Shown here piece by piece: positions 53,943-63,589 of a stretch of 64,000 nucleotides of DNA. A model generated the notes under the pieces. That model worked only from the letters and a program-made list of their open reading frames with translations. It was not told where the DNA came from and searched no databases. Numbering within the stretch: the first letter of the stretch is position 1; every line of letters starts with the position of its first letter. This DNA is from Psychroflexus longus. Lineage in GTDB: Bacteria > Bacteroidota > Bacteroidia > Flavobacteriales > Flavobacteriaceae. A program made the translations under genes and the position numbers. The DNA lies in the NCBI RefSeq assembly GCF_020164595.1, contig NZ_JAIQZE010000002.1:62001-126000 (forward strand), read 5' to 3'.

Positions 53943-56327
53943 TTATTCTATTTCCGGAACTTCGAAGCAAATGCGGGTCCCAAATTTTTCTTCTGAATAG
54001 TCCACCCAAATGGTTCCACCATTTTCTTCAATAAAAGTTCGGCAAAGCACTGTCCCTACACCATTGCCTTCTTCCTTTTGAGTGCCTACTGAAGAAATAA
54101 TGGAAGTATTGTTAAAAAGTCTTCTCGCTACATCTTTCGACATTCCTACTCCAGAGTCTTGAATACACACTCTGTCGTAACCATCTTGTTTTGTAGCTGA
54201 AATTGAAATTTCATCTCCAGGATGACAAAACTTTATGGCATTAGAAATCAGATTACGAGTCACCAATTTTAAAGCATTAGAATCCATGTAGATTTGAAAA
54301 TCTTTTGAGATTTTATTATTGAAGACTAATCCTTTCTTTTTTAAAGGCGTGCTAAAAAAATCTTTTATGCTTTCTACTTCCTGGTATAAATCCATCTCAG
54401 TTTTTTGCACTTGAGATTCATTCAAAGATTCACTCGCCCATTTGAGGAGATTGTCAATTAAAAGACGAGTGGAGGTTAAATTTTTATTGATTTCTGGCAA
54501 CCAGTCTTTGAATTCTTTTTCTGAAATCTGATCTGACAGATACATTTCAAAAATCTGACTCAGACTGTTAACAGGGCTTCTTAAATCATGCGAAATGATC
54601 GAAAACAATTTGTTCTTCTGAAGATTGGATTCGTTCAATTTGATGTTTTTGGTTTCAATTTCCTTGTTCTTTTGACTTAGAAGCAGATTGGCTCTAGTCT
54701 TGTTTTTTCTGATTTTGAGCAAAAGAAATACGACTATGATCAATCCAAATAATGAAACACCGAGTCCGATAATGAAATTTTCTCTTTGGTTTACTTTTAC
54801 CTGATTCTCCAGCTGCTGATTTTTCTTTTCGAGCTCAAGTTGTTCTTTCAGGTTTTTGAACTCTATTTCTGCTTCAAGTTTACCTAACTCTTTGCTTTTT
54901 TCATCGTTGAATAAACTGTCTTTGAGTTGAGCATGAATTTCTAAAAATTCTAAGGCTTCACTTGGTCTGTCGCTAGATTTTAAAATTTTATAGAGCAATT
55001 CTGTAGAAGAAGACTCTTCTGGTAAAGCTTTAATATCTTTGGAGATGGCATAGGCTTTCCTAGCGAAGTAGCTGGCAGAATCCAGCTGATTTTCTTTCAA
55101 ATAAATTTCTCCAAGCCCGTTGTATATAGATAAACTAGAATATTGGTCATCAATTTTTTCAGCAATAGATCTGGCCTTCTCATAAAAGCGTTTGGCTTCA
55201 CGGAAATCTTCCAACTTTAGGTAATTATATCCAATGTTTAAAAGATTATTCACCATATAAAATTGGTTGCCTTGTTTACTGAATATCGTTAAAGAAGAAT
55301 CTAAAGACTGTAGAGCAGATTCATATTTTTTTTGATTCGTCTGAATTATAGAAAGGTTCAGTAAGAGAGTGGCATAAGTTGTTTTATCCAAATCTTTAAT
55401 GATGGAAACCGCTTTTTTATAAAGTGAAGCCGCCTTGTCATCATCATTGATATTGAGGTAAGTATTTGCAAGATTGTTCAATACAATGGCTTGCAAACGC
55501 GGGTTGTTCATCTTTTCGGCCGAAGCCAGGGCATTTTCAAAATAGGTGATGGCTTCAAGATAATTCCCCTGTTTTCGTGAAATGTTGGCCAGATTATTAT
55601 ACATCCCTGAAATAAGCTTTTCCTCGTCGAGTTTTTTAAAAATCTCAAGGCTTTGAGTAAGTTGCTGAATAGCCACATCAAAATTTCCTTTTTTCTCTGA
55701 AATGAGCCCTTCCCCAGTAAGAATACTGGCTTTAGATTTCAAATCATCCAATTTTACATTGATAGTTCTAGCTTCCTTAAAAACTTCCAAGGCTTCGTCG
55801 TATTTTCCTTGGTTCTGAAAAATGTTGCCTTGATTTATTAAATTATCAACAACGCCTTGTTTATTTTTTGCTTTTTCATGATACTTGATGGATAAATCAA
55901 ATTTTTCAAGGGCATTGTTATTGTCCCCTTGATTTTTTAAAAGAACTCCATAGGACTGTAGTGCTTTGGCTAGTTCTAGGTCGTTTTCGATTTCTTCTAA
56001 CAACTGAATAGCCTTTTCAATTTTATTTTTACTTTCTTCTTGATTCCCGGCATAAAAATAATAGACAGATTGATTCTTTAAGGCTACAGCTTTGCCTTTA
56101 GTAAAATTGATTTTAGAAGAAAGATTAATGGCTTTTTGGGAATATGGAAGAATACTGTCGTAGTTGACGTTCGCATATTGAAACGCAATTTCATTATAAA
56201 TCCTGACTTTGATAGAGTCTACTCTTTCCTTCGCCAATTCTGTCTTTAAACTATCGATTTTAGGATGATTAGCAAATGAAGACATTGCTAATAACACAAT
56301 AACAGTGAAGGATAAATAAAATTTCAT
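53943..56327 (-). CDS. TPR-containing hybrid-type sensor histidine kinase
   Basis: This 794-residue protein has a signal peptide (LSFTVIVLLAMSSFANH) and about nine to ten tetratricopeptide repeats (about 35-460). A membrane helix follows near 514-536 (ENFIIGLGVSLFGLIIVVF), then a coiled coil, a HisKA domain with His580 in FSIISHDLRSPVNSL, and a HATPase domain (NLISNAIKFC, GVGMSKDVARRLF). There is no receiver or DNA-binding domain. Periplasmic TPRs on a kinase are common in Bacteroidota and suggest protein-protein sensing. It is next to the polysaccharide cluster, which it might regulate, but this is inference. Confidence 0.93.
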   Translation of the reverse strand: MKFYLSFTVIVLLAMSSFANHPKIDSLKTELAKERVDSIKVRIYNEIAFQYANVNYDSILPYSQKAINLSSKINFTKGKAVALKNQSVYYFYAGNQEESKNKIEKAIQLLEEIENDLELAKALQSYGVLLKNQGDNNNALEKFDLSIKYHEKAKNKQGVVDNLINQGNIFQNQGKYDEALEVFKEARTINVKLDDLKSKASILTGEGLISEKKGNFDVAIQQLTQSLEIFKKLDEEKLISGMYNNLANISRKQGNYLEAITYFENALASAEKMNNPRLQAIVLNNLANTYLNINDDDKAASLYKKAVSIIKDLDKTTYATLLLNLSIIQTNQKKYESALQSLDSSLTIFSKQGNQFYMVNNLLNIGYNYLKLEDFREAKRFYEKARSIAEKIDDQYSSLSIYNGLGEIYLKENQLDSASYFARKAYAISKDIKALPEESSSTELLYKILKSSDRPSEALEFLEIHAQLKDSLFNDEKSKELGKLEAEIEFKNLKEQLELEKKNQQLENQVKVNQRENFIIGLGVSLFGLIIVVFLLLKIRKNKTRANLLLSQKNKEIETKNIKLNESNLQKNKLFSIISHDLRSPVNSLSQIFEMYLSDQISEKEFKDWLPEINKNLTSTRLLIDNLLKWASESLNESQVQKTEMDLYQEVESIKDFFSTPLKKKGLVFNNKISKDFQIYMDSNALKLVTRNLISNAIKFCHPGDEISISATKQDGYDRVCIQDSGVGMSKDVARRLFNNTSIISSVGTQKEEGNGVGTVLCRTFIEENGGTIWVDYSEEKFGTRICFEVPEIE

Positions 56328-56389
56328 CTAGTATTTATAAATAGAAGCAATATATAGCAATTTATAAAATTAATAAGGCTTTAAGAGAA

Positions 56390-57145
56390 TTAGTTTTTAT
56401 ATTTTTTGTAACCAAAATAAGTCCATAATACCAGATAGTAAAGTGAACTAAATACAGATAAGCGTTCAACTTTTCTGTAGAATTCCCACTGGTATTTAAT
56501 AAGTCTATATTTATTCCTAGACAACGAATTTTCTCGAATTCTATAAATGGCATGAGGTTTCTGTATCCCGTATGCATATTTGATCTCTTTGAGATATTTC
56601 AACCATAATCCCATGTCTTGACGTTTACGGATAAGCGGCATATACTTTTTTCCTAAAACATGGGTGTCCACTACTGCTGTAAGACAACTTATAGAATTGG
56701 ACTTAAGGATATCTGTGTAGGACACATTTTCTGGAACAACAAAATCTGAATACACAAATTCTAGGTTTTCGTTTGATCTTTTATAAGAAGCAAAGACGAA
56801 AGCATGATTATTAATTTTCATAACATCTAGAGAGGCTTTAAGGTGGAATTCGAACCAAAGATCGTCGGCATCCAAAAAGGCTAAATATCTACCTTCAGCC
56901 AATTCTATAGCCTTATTTCTTGCTACAGCAGGACCGCCGTTTTTATCTAATTTGAAGTATTTAATTCTTGGGTCCTTTCTGGCAAGTTCTTCAATAATAT
57001 TTTGAGAATTGTCAGATGAACAATCATCTACCAGAAGATGTTCCCAGTGTTGGTAACTTTGATTTTGTACGGAGGTAATAGTGTCTTGAATAAATTTTTC
57101 AGCATTGTAAACTGGAGTGATAATAGAAACTATGTCCTCCATCAA
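56390..57145 (-). CDS. Family 2 glycosyltransferase
   Basis: This 251-residue GT-A fold glycosyltransferase transfers a sugar to the growing polysaccharide. The N-terminal nucleotide-sugar region VSIITPVYNAEKFIQDTITS is followed by LLVDDCSSDNSQNI and the metal-binding DxD in YLAFLDADDLWF near residue 90. It overlaps the upstream initiating transferase gene by four bases (57142-57145). Donor and acceptor are unknown. There is no membrane helix, so it is a peripheral enzyme on the cytoplasmic side. Confidence 0.93.
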   Translation of the reverse strand: MMEDIVSIITPVYNAEKFIQDTITSVQNQSYQHWEHLLVDDCSSDNSQNIIEELARKDPRIKYFKLDKNGGPAVARNKAIELAEGRYLAFLDADDLWFEFHLKASLDVMKINNHAFVFASYKRSNENLEFVYSDFVVPENVSYTDILKSNSISCLTAVVDTHVLGKKYMPLIRKRQDMGLWLKYLKEIKYAYGIQKPHAIYRIRENSLSRNKYRLIKYQWEFYRKVERLSVFSSLYYLVLWTYFGYKKYKN

Positions 57146-58488
57146 TAGGCTTTTTTCTCGCCTTTTACGGCATTGATAACGGTTTGAAATACAATCTTGA
57201 TATCCAAAAGCAAGGACCAGTTTTCCAGATAGAAAATATCGAACTTTACCCGGTTGATGATGTCCTGATCGGTTTCAATTTCGCCTCTGTAGCCACTGAC
57301 TTGCGCTAAACCAGTGATACCAGGTTTTACAAAATGCCTAACCATAAACTTATCTATGTTTTCAGCAAAATTGTGAGTATGACTTACCATATGAGGCCGT
57401 GGCCCTACTACGCTCATATCTCCTTTCAATACGTTAAAAAATTGCGGTAGCTCGTCAATACTCGTTTTTCTCATAAACTTACCAATCTTAGTAATCCGCT
57501 GATCATTTTTGTTGGCCTGATGCAAGTCCGCCTCAGGGTTAGGTTTCATAGACCTAAACTTATAACAGTAAAACTCCTTGTAATCCAGCCCGTTTCTCTT
57601 TTGCTTGAAAAACACCGCACCTTTACTTTCTAACTTAATCAAAATCGCTATTAAAGGTGTTAACCAAGATAGGATAAAAATAATGACTCCTAGGCTTAGC
57701 ACTATATCCAGGCTTCGCTTTAAAAGCTGATTAACAGTCGAATCTGTTGGTATTTTCCTAAGAGATATAATGGGAAGATAACCATAATATTCAAAATTTA
57801 ATTTTCTGGTAAATACATCCTTATTATCTGGTAAAAATTTAAGGACCTTCAGATTATTATCAGCAAAGTTGATAATGGCGTTGATTTGGTCGTTGTTGAG
57901 CTCAGCCATCGAGCAGTAAATTTCATCAATTTCATTTTGCAAAATGAACTTAAATATATTTTCAATATTAGTATTGGATCTAATTTTAAACTCTTTGATG
58001 CAATTATATCCGTATTCAGGATTATCATCAAAAAAAGACTTCAGCTGTAAGCTTTTAGTTGAGTTCCCTAAAATAACGGTTCTCCTAAAATTTCCTCCAA
58101 GATCTTTCCTATACTTTTTTAGAAAAAGATGTAACGAGATTTTAAAAAGGAAAATAATTGCAAAAGACTTACTTAGATATAGAAAAACTCTACCTGGTTC
58201 CCTAACTAATTCGTAGAAGATTCCAAAAAAACTAAAAACTATAAGCGCAAAAAGCAAAGCCTGAGAGAGGGTTAAAGAAATGATCTTAATGAGTTTTGTA
58301 AATCGATAAACCTCATAAAATCCTAAATACGTAGAAAGTATGATCCAACACATAGTGATGTAAACGTCAAAAAGGAGACTCATCTCTAGGTCAAAATCAA
58401 ATTGAGAAGAGAAAAGAATAAGAATGGCTAAATCAATTAAATATGATAAAGGCCTTATAAATATAGAATATCGTCCTGATTGAGCCAT
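57142..58488 (-). CDS. Undecaprenyl-phosphate sugar-1-phosphate transferase (WcaJ-like, initiating enzyme)
   Basis: This 448-residue polyisoprenyl-phosphate hexose-1-phosphate transferase starts polysaccharide assembly on undecaprenyl phosphate. Four to five N-terminal helices (about 10-125) and a Rossmann-like domain (VILGNSTKSLQLKSFFD near 140) are followed by the catalytic bacterial sugar transferase domain (about 265-448). That domain has KRSLDIVLSLGVIIFILS, KQKRNGLDYKEFYCYKFRSM, the Asp-Glu in TSIDELPQFFNVLKGDMS and VVGPRPH. It is three bases from UDP-xylose synthase and overlaps the GT2 gene. Confidence 0.95.
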   Translation of the reverse strand: MAQSGRYSIFIRPLSYLIDLAILILFSSQFDFDLEMSLLFDVYITMCWIILSTYLGFYEVYRFTKLIKIISLTLSQALLFALIVFSFFGIFYELVREPGRVFLYLSKSFAIIFLFKISLHLFLKKYRKDLGGNFRRTVILGNSTKSLQLKSFFDDNPEYGYNCIKEFKIRSNTNIENIFKFILQNEIDEIYCSMAELNNDQINAIINFADNNLKVLKFLPDNKDVFTRKLNFEYYGYLPIISLRKIPTDSTVNQLLKRSLDIVLSLGVIIFILSWLTPLIAILIKLESKGAVFFKQKRNGLDYKEFYCYKFRSMKPNPEADLHQANKNDQRITKIGKFMRKTSIDELPQFFNVLKGDMSVVGPRPHMVSHTHNFAENIDKFMVRHFVKPGITGLAQVSGYRGEIETDQDIINRVKFDIFYLENWSLLLDIKIVFQTVINAVKGEKKAY

Positions 58489-58491
58489 TGG

Positions 58492-59478
58492 CTATTTCCT
58501 GTTGCGATCTGAAAAATCCTTATGTTCGCTTCTTTGTAATTCTTCCTTGGTCAGTGACTTAAAATAGTCGTAAGTCAACTTCATGCCTTCTGCCCTGTTG
58601 ACTTTTGGTTCCCATCCCAAGATAGATTTAGCTCTCGAAATATCAGGCTGACGCTGCATTGGATCATCCTTAGGTAGCGGTTTAAAAACTATTTTCTGAT
58701 CTGTTCCTGTCAACTTAATGATTTCTTCAGCAAAATCTAAAATTGAAATTTCATAAGGATTACCGATATTCACAGGCTCCGCATAATCGCTCATTAAAAG
58801 TTTGTAAATCCCTTCTACCTGATCATCCACATAACAAAACGAGCGCGTTTGAGAACCATCACCAAAAACGGTTAGATCTTCTCCTCTAAGTGCCTGACCT
58901 ATAAATGCTGGAATGACCCGTCCGTCATTTAAACGCATTCTTGGCCCATACGTATTAAATATCCTCACAATCCTAGTCTCTAAGCCATGGAAGCGATGAT
59001 AGGCCATGGTCATGGATTCCTGGAAGCGTTTGGCCTCGTCGTAAACTCCTCTAGGGCCGATGGTGTTGACGTTCCCGTAGTATTCTTCGGTTTGCGGATG
59101 CACCTGGGGATCTCCATACACCTCACTGGTGGAAGCAATCAAAAGTCTGGCGCCTTTTGCTTTGGCTAGGCCAAGTAAATTATGAGTTCCTAATGAACCC
59201 ACCTTTAAGGTTTGAATCGGTATCTTTAAATAATCGATTGGACTAGCAGGGGAGGCAAAATGAAGGATATAATCTAAATCATCCGGGACGTGCACAAACT
59301 TACTCACGTCATGGTGGTAAAACTCAAAATTATCTAGTTTAAAAAGATGCTCAATATTCTTTAAATCTCCTGTGATTAGATTGTCCATACCAATCACCTT
59401 AAAGCCTTCGTCTATAAACTTATCGCAAAGGTGAGAGCCCAGAAAGCCTGCAGCACCTGTAATTAAAATTTTTTTCAT
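58492..59478 (-). CDS. UDP-glucuronate decarboxylase (UDP-xylose synthase)
   Basis: This 328-residue short-chain dehydrogenase/reductase converts UDP-glucuronate to UDP-xylose. The NAD site [16 protein letters not shown] is at residue 6. The catalytic Ser-Tyr-Lys set is seen in [19 protein letters not shown] and [10 protein letters not shown]. The Xyl-synthase features [19 protein letters not shown] and [10 protein letters not shown] are intact. The substrate is made by the UDP-glucose dehydrogenase encoded at 59638-60945, upstream on the same strand but separated by a terminator and a new promoter element. Confidence 0.95.
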   Translation of the reverse strand: MKKILITGAAGFLGSHLCDKFIDEGFKVIGMDNLITGDLKNIEHLFKLDNFEFYHHDVSKFVHVPDDLDYILHFASPASPIDYLKIPIQTLKVGSLGTHNLLGLAKAKGARLLIASTSEVYGDPQVHPQTEEYYGNVNTIGPRGVYDEAKRFQESMTMAYHRFHGLETRIVRIFNTYGPRMRLNDGRVIPAFIGQALRGEDLTVFGDGSQTRSFCYVDDQVEGIYKLLMSDYAEPVNIGNPYEISILDFAEEIIKLTGTDQKIVFKPLPKDDPMQRQPDISRAKSILGWEPKVNRAEGMKLTYDYFKSLTKEELQRSEHKDFSDRNRK

Positions 59479-59518
59479 TATGGAATGATTATTTAGGACT
59501 ACTAATTTGTTCTACGTA

Positions 59519-59526
59519 CAAAGTTA
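59519..59526 (-). promoter_or_regulatory. Promoter -7 element for UDP-xylose synthase-GT operon
   Basis: TAACTTTG on the minus strand fits TAnnTTTG 40 bases before the UDP-xylose synthase ATG and just after the ugd terminator. Confidence 0.5.
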
Positions 59527-59563
59527 TAATATTTAAGCATATGAGCGCTAAAACTGTTATGGA

Positions 59564-59610
59564 ATAAAAAACTGCACAGTTTTAGAGTTGAACTCCGAAA
59601 CTGTGCAGTT
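59564..59610 (-). terminator. Rho-independent terminator of ugd
   Basis: A 13-bp perfect inverted repeat, AACTGCACAGTTT (59570-59582) with AAACTGTGCAGTT (59598-59610), is followed by T residues on the minus strand. It also has an inner GAGTT/AACTC pair. Confidence 0.87.
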
Positions 59611-59637
59611 AACTACTCATGAATCTTATAAAAATAC

Positions 59638-60945
59638 TTAAGCTTTTTGTCTTCCTATAGAAATATAGTGTATTCCTTCTTTAGCTAGCTCCACCGTTGG
59701 ATATAAATTTCGACCATCAAAAATAACGGATTGCTGTAAGTTAGATTTTAAGCGCTTATAGTCCGGTGTTCTGAAAATACTCCATTCTGTACAGATCAAT
59801 AGGGCATCTGCACCTTCTGTCACTTCATACATGTCTTTTCCAAAACCTATTTTATCCCCATACTTCTGTTCTACATTATCCATAGCTTCAGGATCAAAAG
59901 CTTTCACCTTAGCGCCTGCTTCCAATAATTTATCAATCATATACAAAGCTGGGGCTTCACGAATATCATCGGTTTCTGGTTTGAACGCCAGTCCCCAAAT
60001 GGCAATGGTTTTGCCTTTTAAATCATCATCAAAAAATGATGAGATTTCCGGATATAATATTGTTTTTTGCTTTTCGTTGACGTCTACGACAGCCTCTAAA
60101 ATTTTGAAGTCATAGTTAATGTCTTTTCCTGACTTATGCAGTGCCTTGACATCTTTAGGGAAACAGGAGCCGCCATAGCCTATACCGGGGAAAAGGAAAC
60201 GCTTTCCTATTCTGGAGTCCGTTCCCATCCCAATTCTAACTTTATCTACATCTGCGCCAACTTTCTGACAGTAATTGGCAATTTCGTTCATAAAGGTAAT
60301 TTTGGTCGCCAAAAACGAATTGGAGGCATATTTAGTCAGTTCAGCTGACTTTTCATCCATGATGATGATTGGATTACCAGATCTTACGAAAGGCTGATAC
60401 AAGCGCTCCATCACTTCAATTGCTTTTTCACTACTAGAGCCAATCACAATACGTTCTGGCTTGAGGAAATCGTCCACCGCAAAACCTTCTCTTAGGAATT
60501 CGGGGTTGGACACCACATCAAAATCTGTTTTACAGTCTTTGGCGATTGTGGCATGGACAAGATCTGCAGTCCCCACAGGAACTGTGCTTTTATCCACAAT
60601 CACTTTATAGGAGGTGATGTATTCACCAATTTCTTTAGCTACGCCCAACACATATTTTAAATCTGCAGAGCCATCTTCACCTTCTGGAGTGGGCAAAGCC
60701 AGAAAAATCACTTCTCCGAAGTCCAAGCCTTCTTTTAAGTCAGTAGTAAAATTGAGCCTTCCCGCTTCGATGTTTCTATCGAACAGCACATCCAGGTGAG
60801 GTTCATAAATAGGCACCACGCCAGCCTTCATTTGATCCACTTTGTTTTTATCGATATCGACACAAAGGACTTCGTTACCATTTTCTGCTAAACATGTTCC
60901 TGTAACCAGGCCAACATAGCCTGTTCCGATGACTGCTATTTTCAT
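59638..60945 (-). CDS. ugd: UDP-glucose 6-dehydrogenase
   Basis: Ugd oxidises UDP-glucose to UDP-glucuronate with NAD. The 435 residues contain the Rossmann motif IAVIGTGYVGLVTGTCLAEN, the Thr-rich LALPTPEGEDGSADLKY, the catalytic Cys in GYGGSCFPKDVKAL near residue 258 and the C-terminal nucleotide-binding WGLAFKPETDDIREAPAL. It lies 44 bases after the WecG-type gene, so it probably belongs to that upstream operon and ends at the strong terminator. Its product feeds UDP-xylose synthase. Confidence 0.97.
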   Translation of the reverse strand: MKIAVIGTGYVGLVTGTCLAENGNEVLCVDIDKNKVDQMKAGVVPIYEPHLDVLFDRNIEAGRLNFTTDLKEGLDFGEVIFLALPTPEGEDGSADLKYVLGVAKEIGEYITSYKVIVDKSTVPVGTADLVHATIAKDCKTDFDVVSNPEFLREGFAVDDFLKPERIVIGSSSEKAIEVMERLYQPFVRSGNPIIIMDEKSAELTKYASNSFLATKITFMNEIANYCQKVGADVDKVRIGMGTDSRIGKRFLFPGIGYGGSCFPKDVKALHKSGKDINYDFKILEAVVDVNEKQKTILYPEISSFFDDDLKGKTIAIWGLAFKPETDDIREAPALYMIDKLLEAGAKVKAFDPEAMDNVEQKYGDKIGFGKDMYEVTEGADALLICTEWSIFRTPDYKRLKSNLQQSVIFDGRNLYPTVELAKEGIHYISIGRQKA

Positions 60946-60989
60946 AAGATTGTATTAAGTATTGAATTTTATAAATCAATTAAAATTTA

Positions 60990-61733
60990 TTATTTGGTTT
61001 TGAATTTTTCTTTAAATGTCAAAAATATGAATTTCGTGTTTCCGATGAGATATCTTTTCCACATTCTTTTGGGTTCTTGAAGAAATCTGTAGAACCACTC
61101 CAGTCCAGATTTCTGCATCCATAGTGGTGCTCGTTTTGTTTTGCCTGAAATGACATCAAAACTTCCGCCAACGCCCATTATGAAGTTTACTTTTTTTAGT
61201 ACCTCTCTATGTTCATAAAGAAAATTTTCTTTTTTGGGCGAGGAAATGGCGACAAACAGCATATTAGCTCCACTATCTGCGATCTCCTGAGCTATTCCTT
61301 GCTCTTCCTCTTTTGAGAAATACCCATTTCTATAACCCGCGATGAGTTCTTCAGAATAGTTCTGTTTATAGTCCTGAACAACTTTACCTACAATATCTTC
61401 TTTTGCCCCTAAGCAATATATTTTATACCCTTTATGATGAGCTAATTCAACAAGATTCTCCATCAAATCTATACCTGCCACTCGTTCTTTGATGGGTTGC
61501 TTTAAAATTTTAGAAGCCCATATTACAGCTTGCCCATCTGCATTGATAATATCTGCACCATTTACACTTTCACGAAGCTGAACATCCTCTTGCATTGAGA
61601 CTATTTTCCCTGCATTGACTACGGAGTGGTGGATGTGCTTTCCTTTCTGAATAGATTCGTCAATCAAATCTAATGTTTCCAGCATGGAGAGATTGTGGAT
61701 TTTTGAATTAAGTAATAGAAGGTGTCCAGACAT
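60990..61733 (-). CDS. WecG/TagA/CpsF family glycosyltransferase
   Basis: This 247-residue GT26 enzyme transfers a UDP-sugar (ManNAcA, ManNAc or glucose in known members) to a lipid-linked sugar. Family motifs are HHSVVNAGKIVSM, ADIINADGQAVIWASKILK with the catalytic Asp, ERVAGIDLM and FVAISSPKKENFLYEHRE. It is in a tight minus-strand run, 27 bases after the deacetylase gene. The sugar specificity is unknown. Confidence 0.94.
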   Translation of the reverse strand: MSGHLLLLNSKIHNLSMLETLDLIDESIQKGKHIHHSVVNAGKIVSMQEDVQLRESVNGADIINADGQAVIWASKILKQPIKERVAGIDLMENLVELAHHKGYKIYCLGAKEDIVGKVVQDYKQNYSEELIAGYRNGYFSKEEEQGIAQEIADSGANMLFVAISSPKKENFLYEHREVLKKVNFIMGVGGSFDVISGKTKRAPLWMQKSGLEWFYRFLQEPKRMWKRYLIGNTKFIFLTFKEKFKTK

Positions 61734-61760
61734 AGGTCTTTATAATTATTTAGCTGATTT

Positions 61761-62744
61761 TTACTGATTAAATGTTACTACTTCATCAGTAGGATTTAGA
61801 TTTTTTAAGAATCTATCAATTTGAGAGAGAGAATAGTCAGTAAATGCTTTCGGGTGACCGATTATTACAAAATCTTCAACTTTATTTTTTTTGTGTAACT
61901 TATAAGACTTTTTTAAATAAGATGCTTTGTAGCCATCCACCGAAACAACGCTATTGGATGGGGAGAATAAGAGTCTTAAAATATCTTTTTTTGTTTTTGA
62001 TATGGCTAAACCATCACCAAAGGCTTGATGTTTATCTTGCTTCATTAGTTTTAGAAAACTAAATTTCCAAAAAAACAAGGGACTTACCTTATGCGAGCTG
62101 ATCGGGATTTCAGTGAAATTACCGCCAGAGTCTTCTTCCGTTAAATTATCTGAGAATTTATACCTGTTTCTAAAAGGTTCTATACCTCTAAAATCGTAAT
62201 ATTGGTCTGATGAGTTGTAGTAACCACCAGGAAACACGGTGCTATCTATTGCAATATTATTCTTTAATAAGGCTTTTCCTATTCCTTTGAAAGGCTGAGC
62301 ACTCCAACCACCAGCTCTATAAGCTTTTGGGGCTTTACCTGAAATTCGTTTGAGCGTTTCTGTGTATTTGGTTACTATGCTTGTAATTTCATCTGGTGAA
62401 AAATCTGCTAGTTTATACCTTAAAGTGTCAAAGACCCATTTGCTTCCGTCATAATAAGAATCTTCCCAATGTGGATGAATGTGTAGATCTATTCCATGTC
62501 CATTTTCTGCTAAATGTCGTATTTGGGCAGTTACTTTGTTATAATCTTTTTCAAGGTTTGGGAATTCATCTTTTTGTTCTTCAAGTTTGACTAGATACCC
62601 TACATCGACAAAGCAAACTAACTTCACCTTATATATATCTACAATTTTTAAAATAGCTTCGGTGGGTTTAATGATACAGTTCTCTAAACTTCCACTTTTT
62701 TCACCAAAAAACAATTCATAATCTAATGTGATGTATATATTCAT
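61761..62744 (-). CDS. Polysaccharide deacetylase (NodB-like) family protein
   Basis: This 327-residue protein starts MNIYITLDYELFFG at 62744, overlapping the sulfotransferase stop by four bases (62741-62744). A longer frame from 62780 is an overlap artefact. The pattern is that of the bacterial polysaccharide-deacetylase-like proteins beside surface-polysaccharide genes: LDYELF at the start (metal Asp), HLAENGHGIDLHIHPHWEDS with the metal His pair, and RAGGWSAQPFKGIGKALLK. It could remove acetyl groups from GlcNAc-type sugars. Confidence 0.9.
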   Translation of the reverse strand: MNIYITLDYELFFGEKSGSLENCIIKPTEAILKIVDIYKVKLVCFVDVGYLVKLEEQKDEFPNLEKDYNKVTAQIRHLAENGHGIDLHIHPHWEDSYYDGSKWVFDTLRYKLADFSPDEITSIVTKYTETLKRISGKAPKAYRAGGWSAQPFKGIGKALLKNNIAIDSTVFPGGYYNSSDQYYDFRGIEPFRNRYKFSDNLTEEDSGGNFTEIPISSHKVSPLFFWKFSFLKLMKQDKHQAFGDGLAISKTKKDILRLLFSPSNSVVSVDGYKASYLKKSYKLHKKNKVEDFVIIGHPKAFTDYSLSQIDRFLKNLNPTDEVVTFNQ

Positions 62745-63589
62745 ACTCTGTATTTGTTGATGTAAGTAAAGGGAAAGCAAAGGTAGTAATACATAATCTG
62801 TCTTGCACGTGGAATGTTTCTCTGCCAGTCTGTGTCTTTTGATAAGTGAATTCTTTTTTTGGTTTTAATTCTATTACCCCCTACAATATGAGGCATAGTA
62901 AAATATTCAGGCATCTTTACTGATGCTTTACTGCTCCCAAAAACATGTTTATATATCTCATCTAAAACCTGTTCCGGTGATTCTACTAAGTCTTCGTATT
63001 TGATTTTCAGGATATTTCTATTGTTTCTGGAAACAACTTCGCCAAAAAGATTGATCATATTATAATACAAAATAGCACTTAAAGGTCGTTTCGAAGTTTG
63101 CACCTTTTTAGTAAAAGAATTAATGACCCCTCTTGGGTCTCTAACCATATAAATCCCTTTTATGTTGAGCTTTTTACTTTTCTTCAATAATAAATATCTC
63201 GCTATGTATTTGGATGAATCTAAGTACCACTTACTTTTTCGGTTTCCAGAGAGAGCTGAAAAAATATGCTCTTGAATTGAAATATAGCGTTTGTCTGCTT
63301 TCTTATTAAAAATAAGCGAAGGAATATTTTTATGACTTTCTTTGTTTTCGCAGTAGAGTCTTTCGTCTTTTATATTACTATCCATAAGATCTGAGGACAA
63401 ATTCCATGTAGAACAAGATGTGAGCTTTTCTCCACAAGAGCAATCTTTATCTTTATCTACATACTCGATAAATTGATGCATTTCACCTAAAGTTTCAATG
63501 TCATCGTGATTGTTTAGCAAGGTTGCTAGTAAAGTAGTGCCGCTTCTTCCAGCCCCTAAAAGATAAATAAGGTTAATTTTATTACTCAT
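62741..63589 (-). CDS. Sulfotransferase family protein
   Basis: This 282-residue PAPS-dependent sulfotransferase has the 5'-phosphosulfate loop in YLLGAGRSGTTLLATLLN at residues 8-25 and the 3'-phosphate-binding VRDPRGVINSF near residue 150. The start at 63589 (MSNKINLIYLL) overlaps the acyltransferase gene by 8 bases; the frame from 63619 adds ten residues that lie inside the neighbour. Because it is inside the polysaccharide cluster, a sugar acceptor is likely, giving a sulfated surface glycan. Its Cys-rich insert (CSCGEKLTSC) near residue 44 is unusual. Confidence 0.9.
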   Translation of the reverse strand: MSNKINLIYLLGAGRSGTTLLATLLNNHDDIETLGEMHQFIEYVDKDKDCSCGEKLTSCSTWNLSSDLMDSNIKDERLYCENKESHKNIPSLIFNKKADKRYISIQEHIFSALSGNRKSKWYLDSSKYIARYLLLKKSKKLNIKGIYMVRDPRGVINSFTKKVQTSKRPLSAILYYNMINLFGEVVSRNNRNILKIKYEDLVESPEQVLDEIYKHVFGSSKASVKMPEYFTMPHIVGGNRIKTKKRIHLSKDTDWQRNIPRARQIMYYYLCFPFTYINKYRV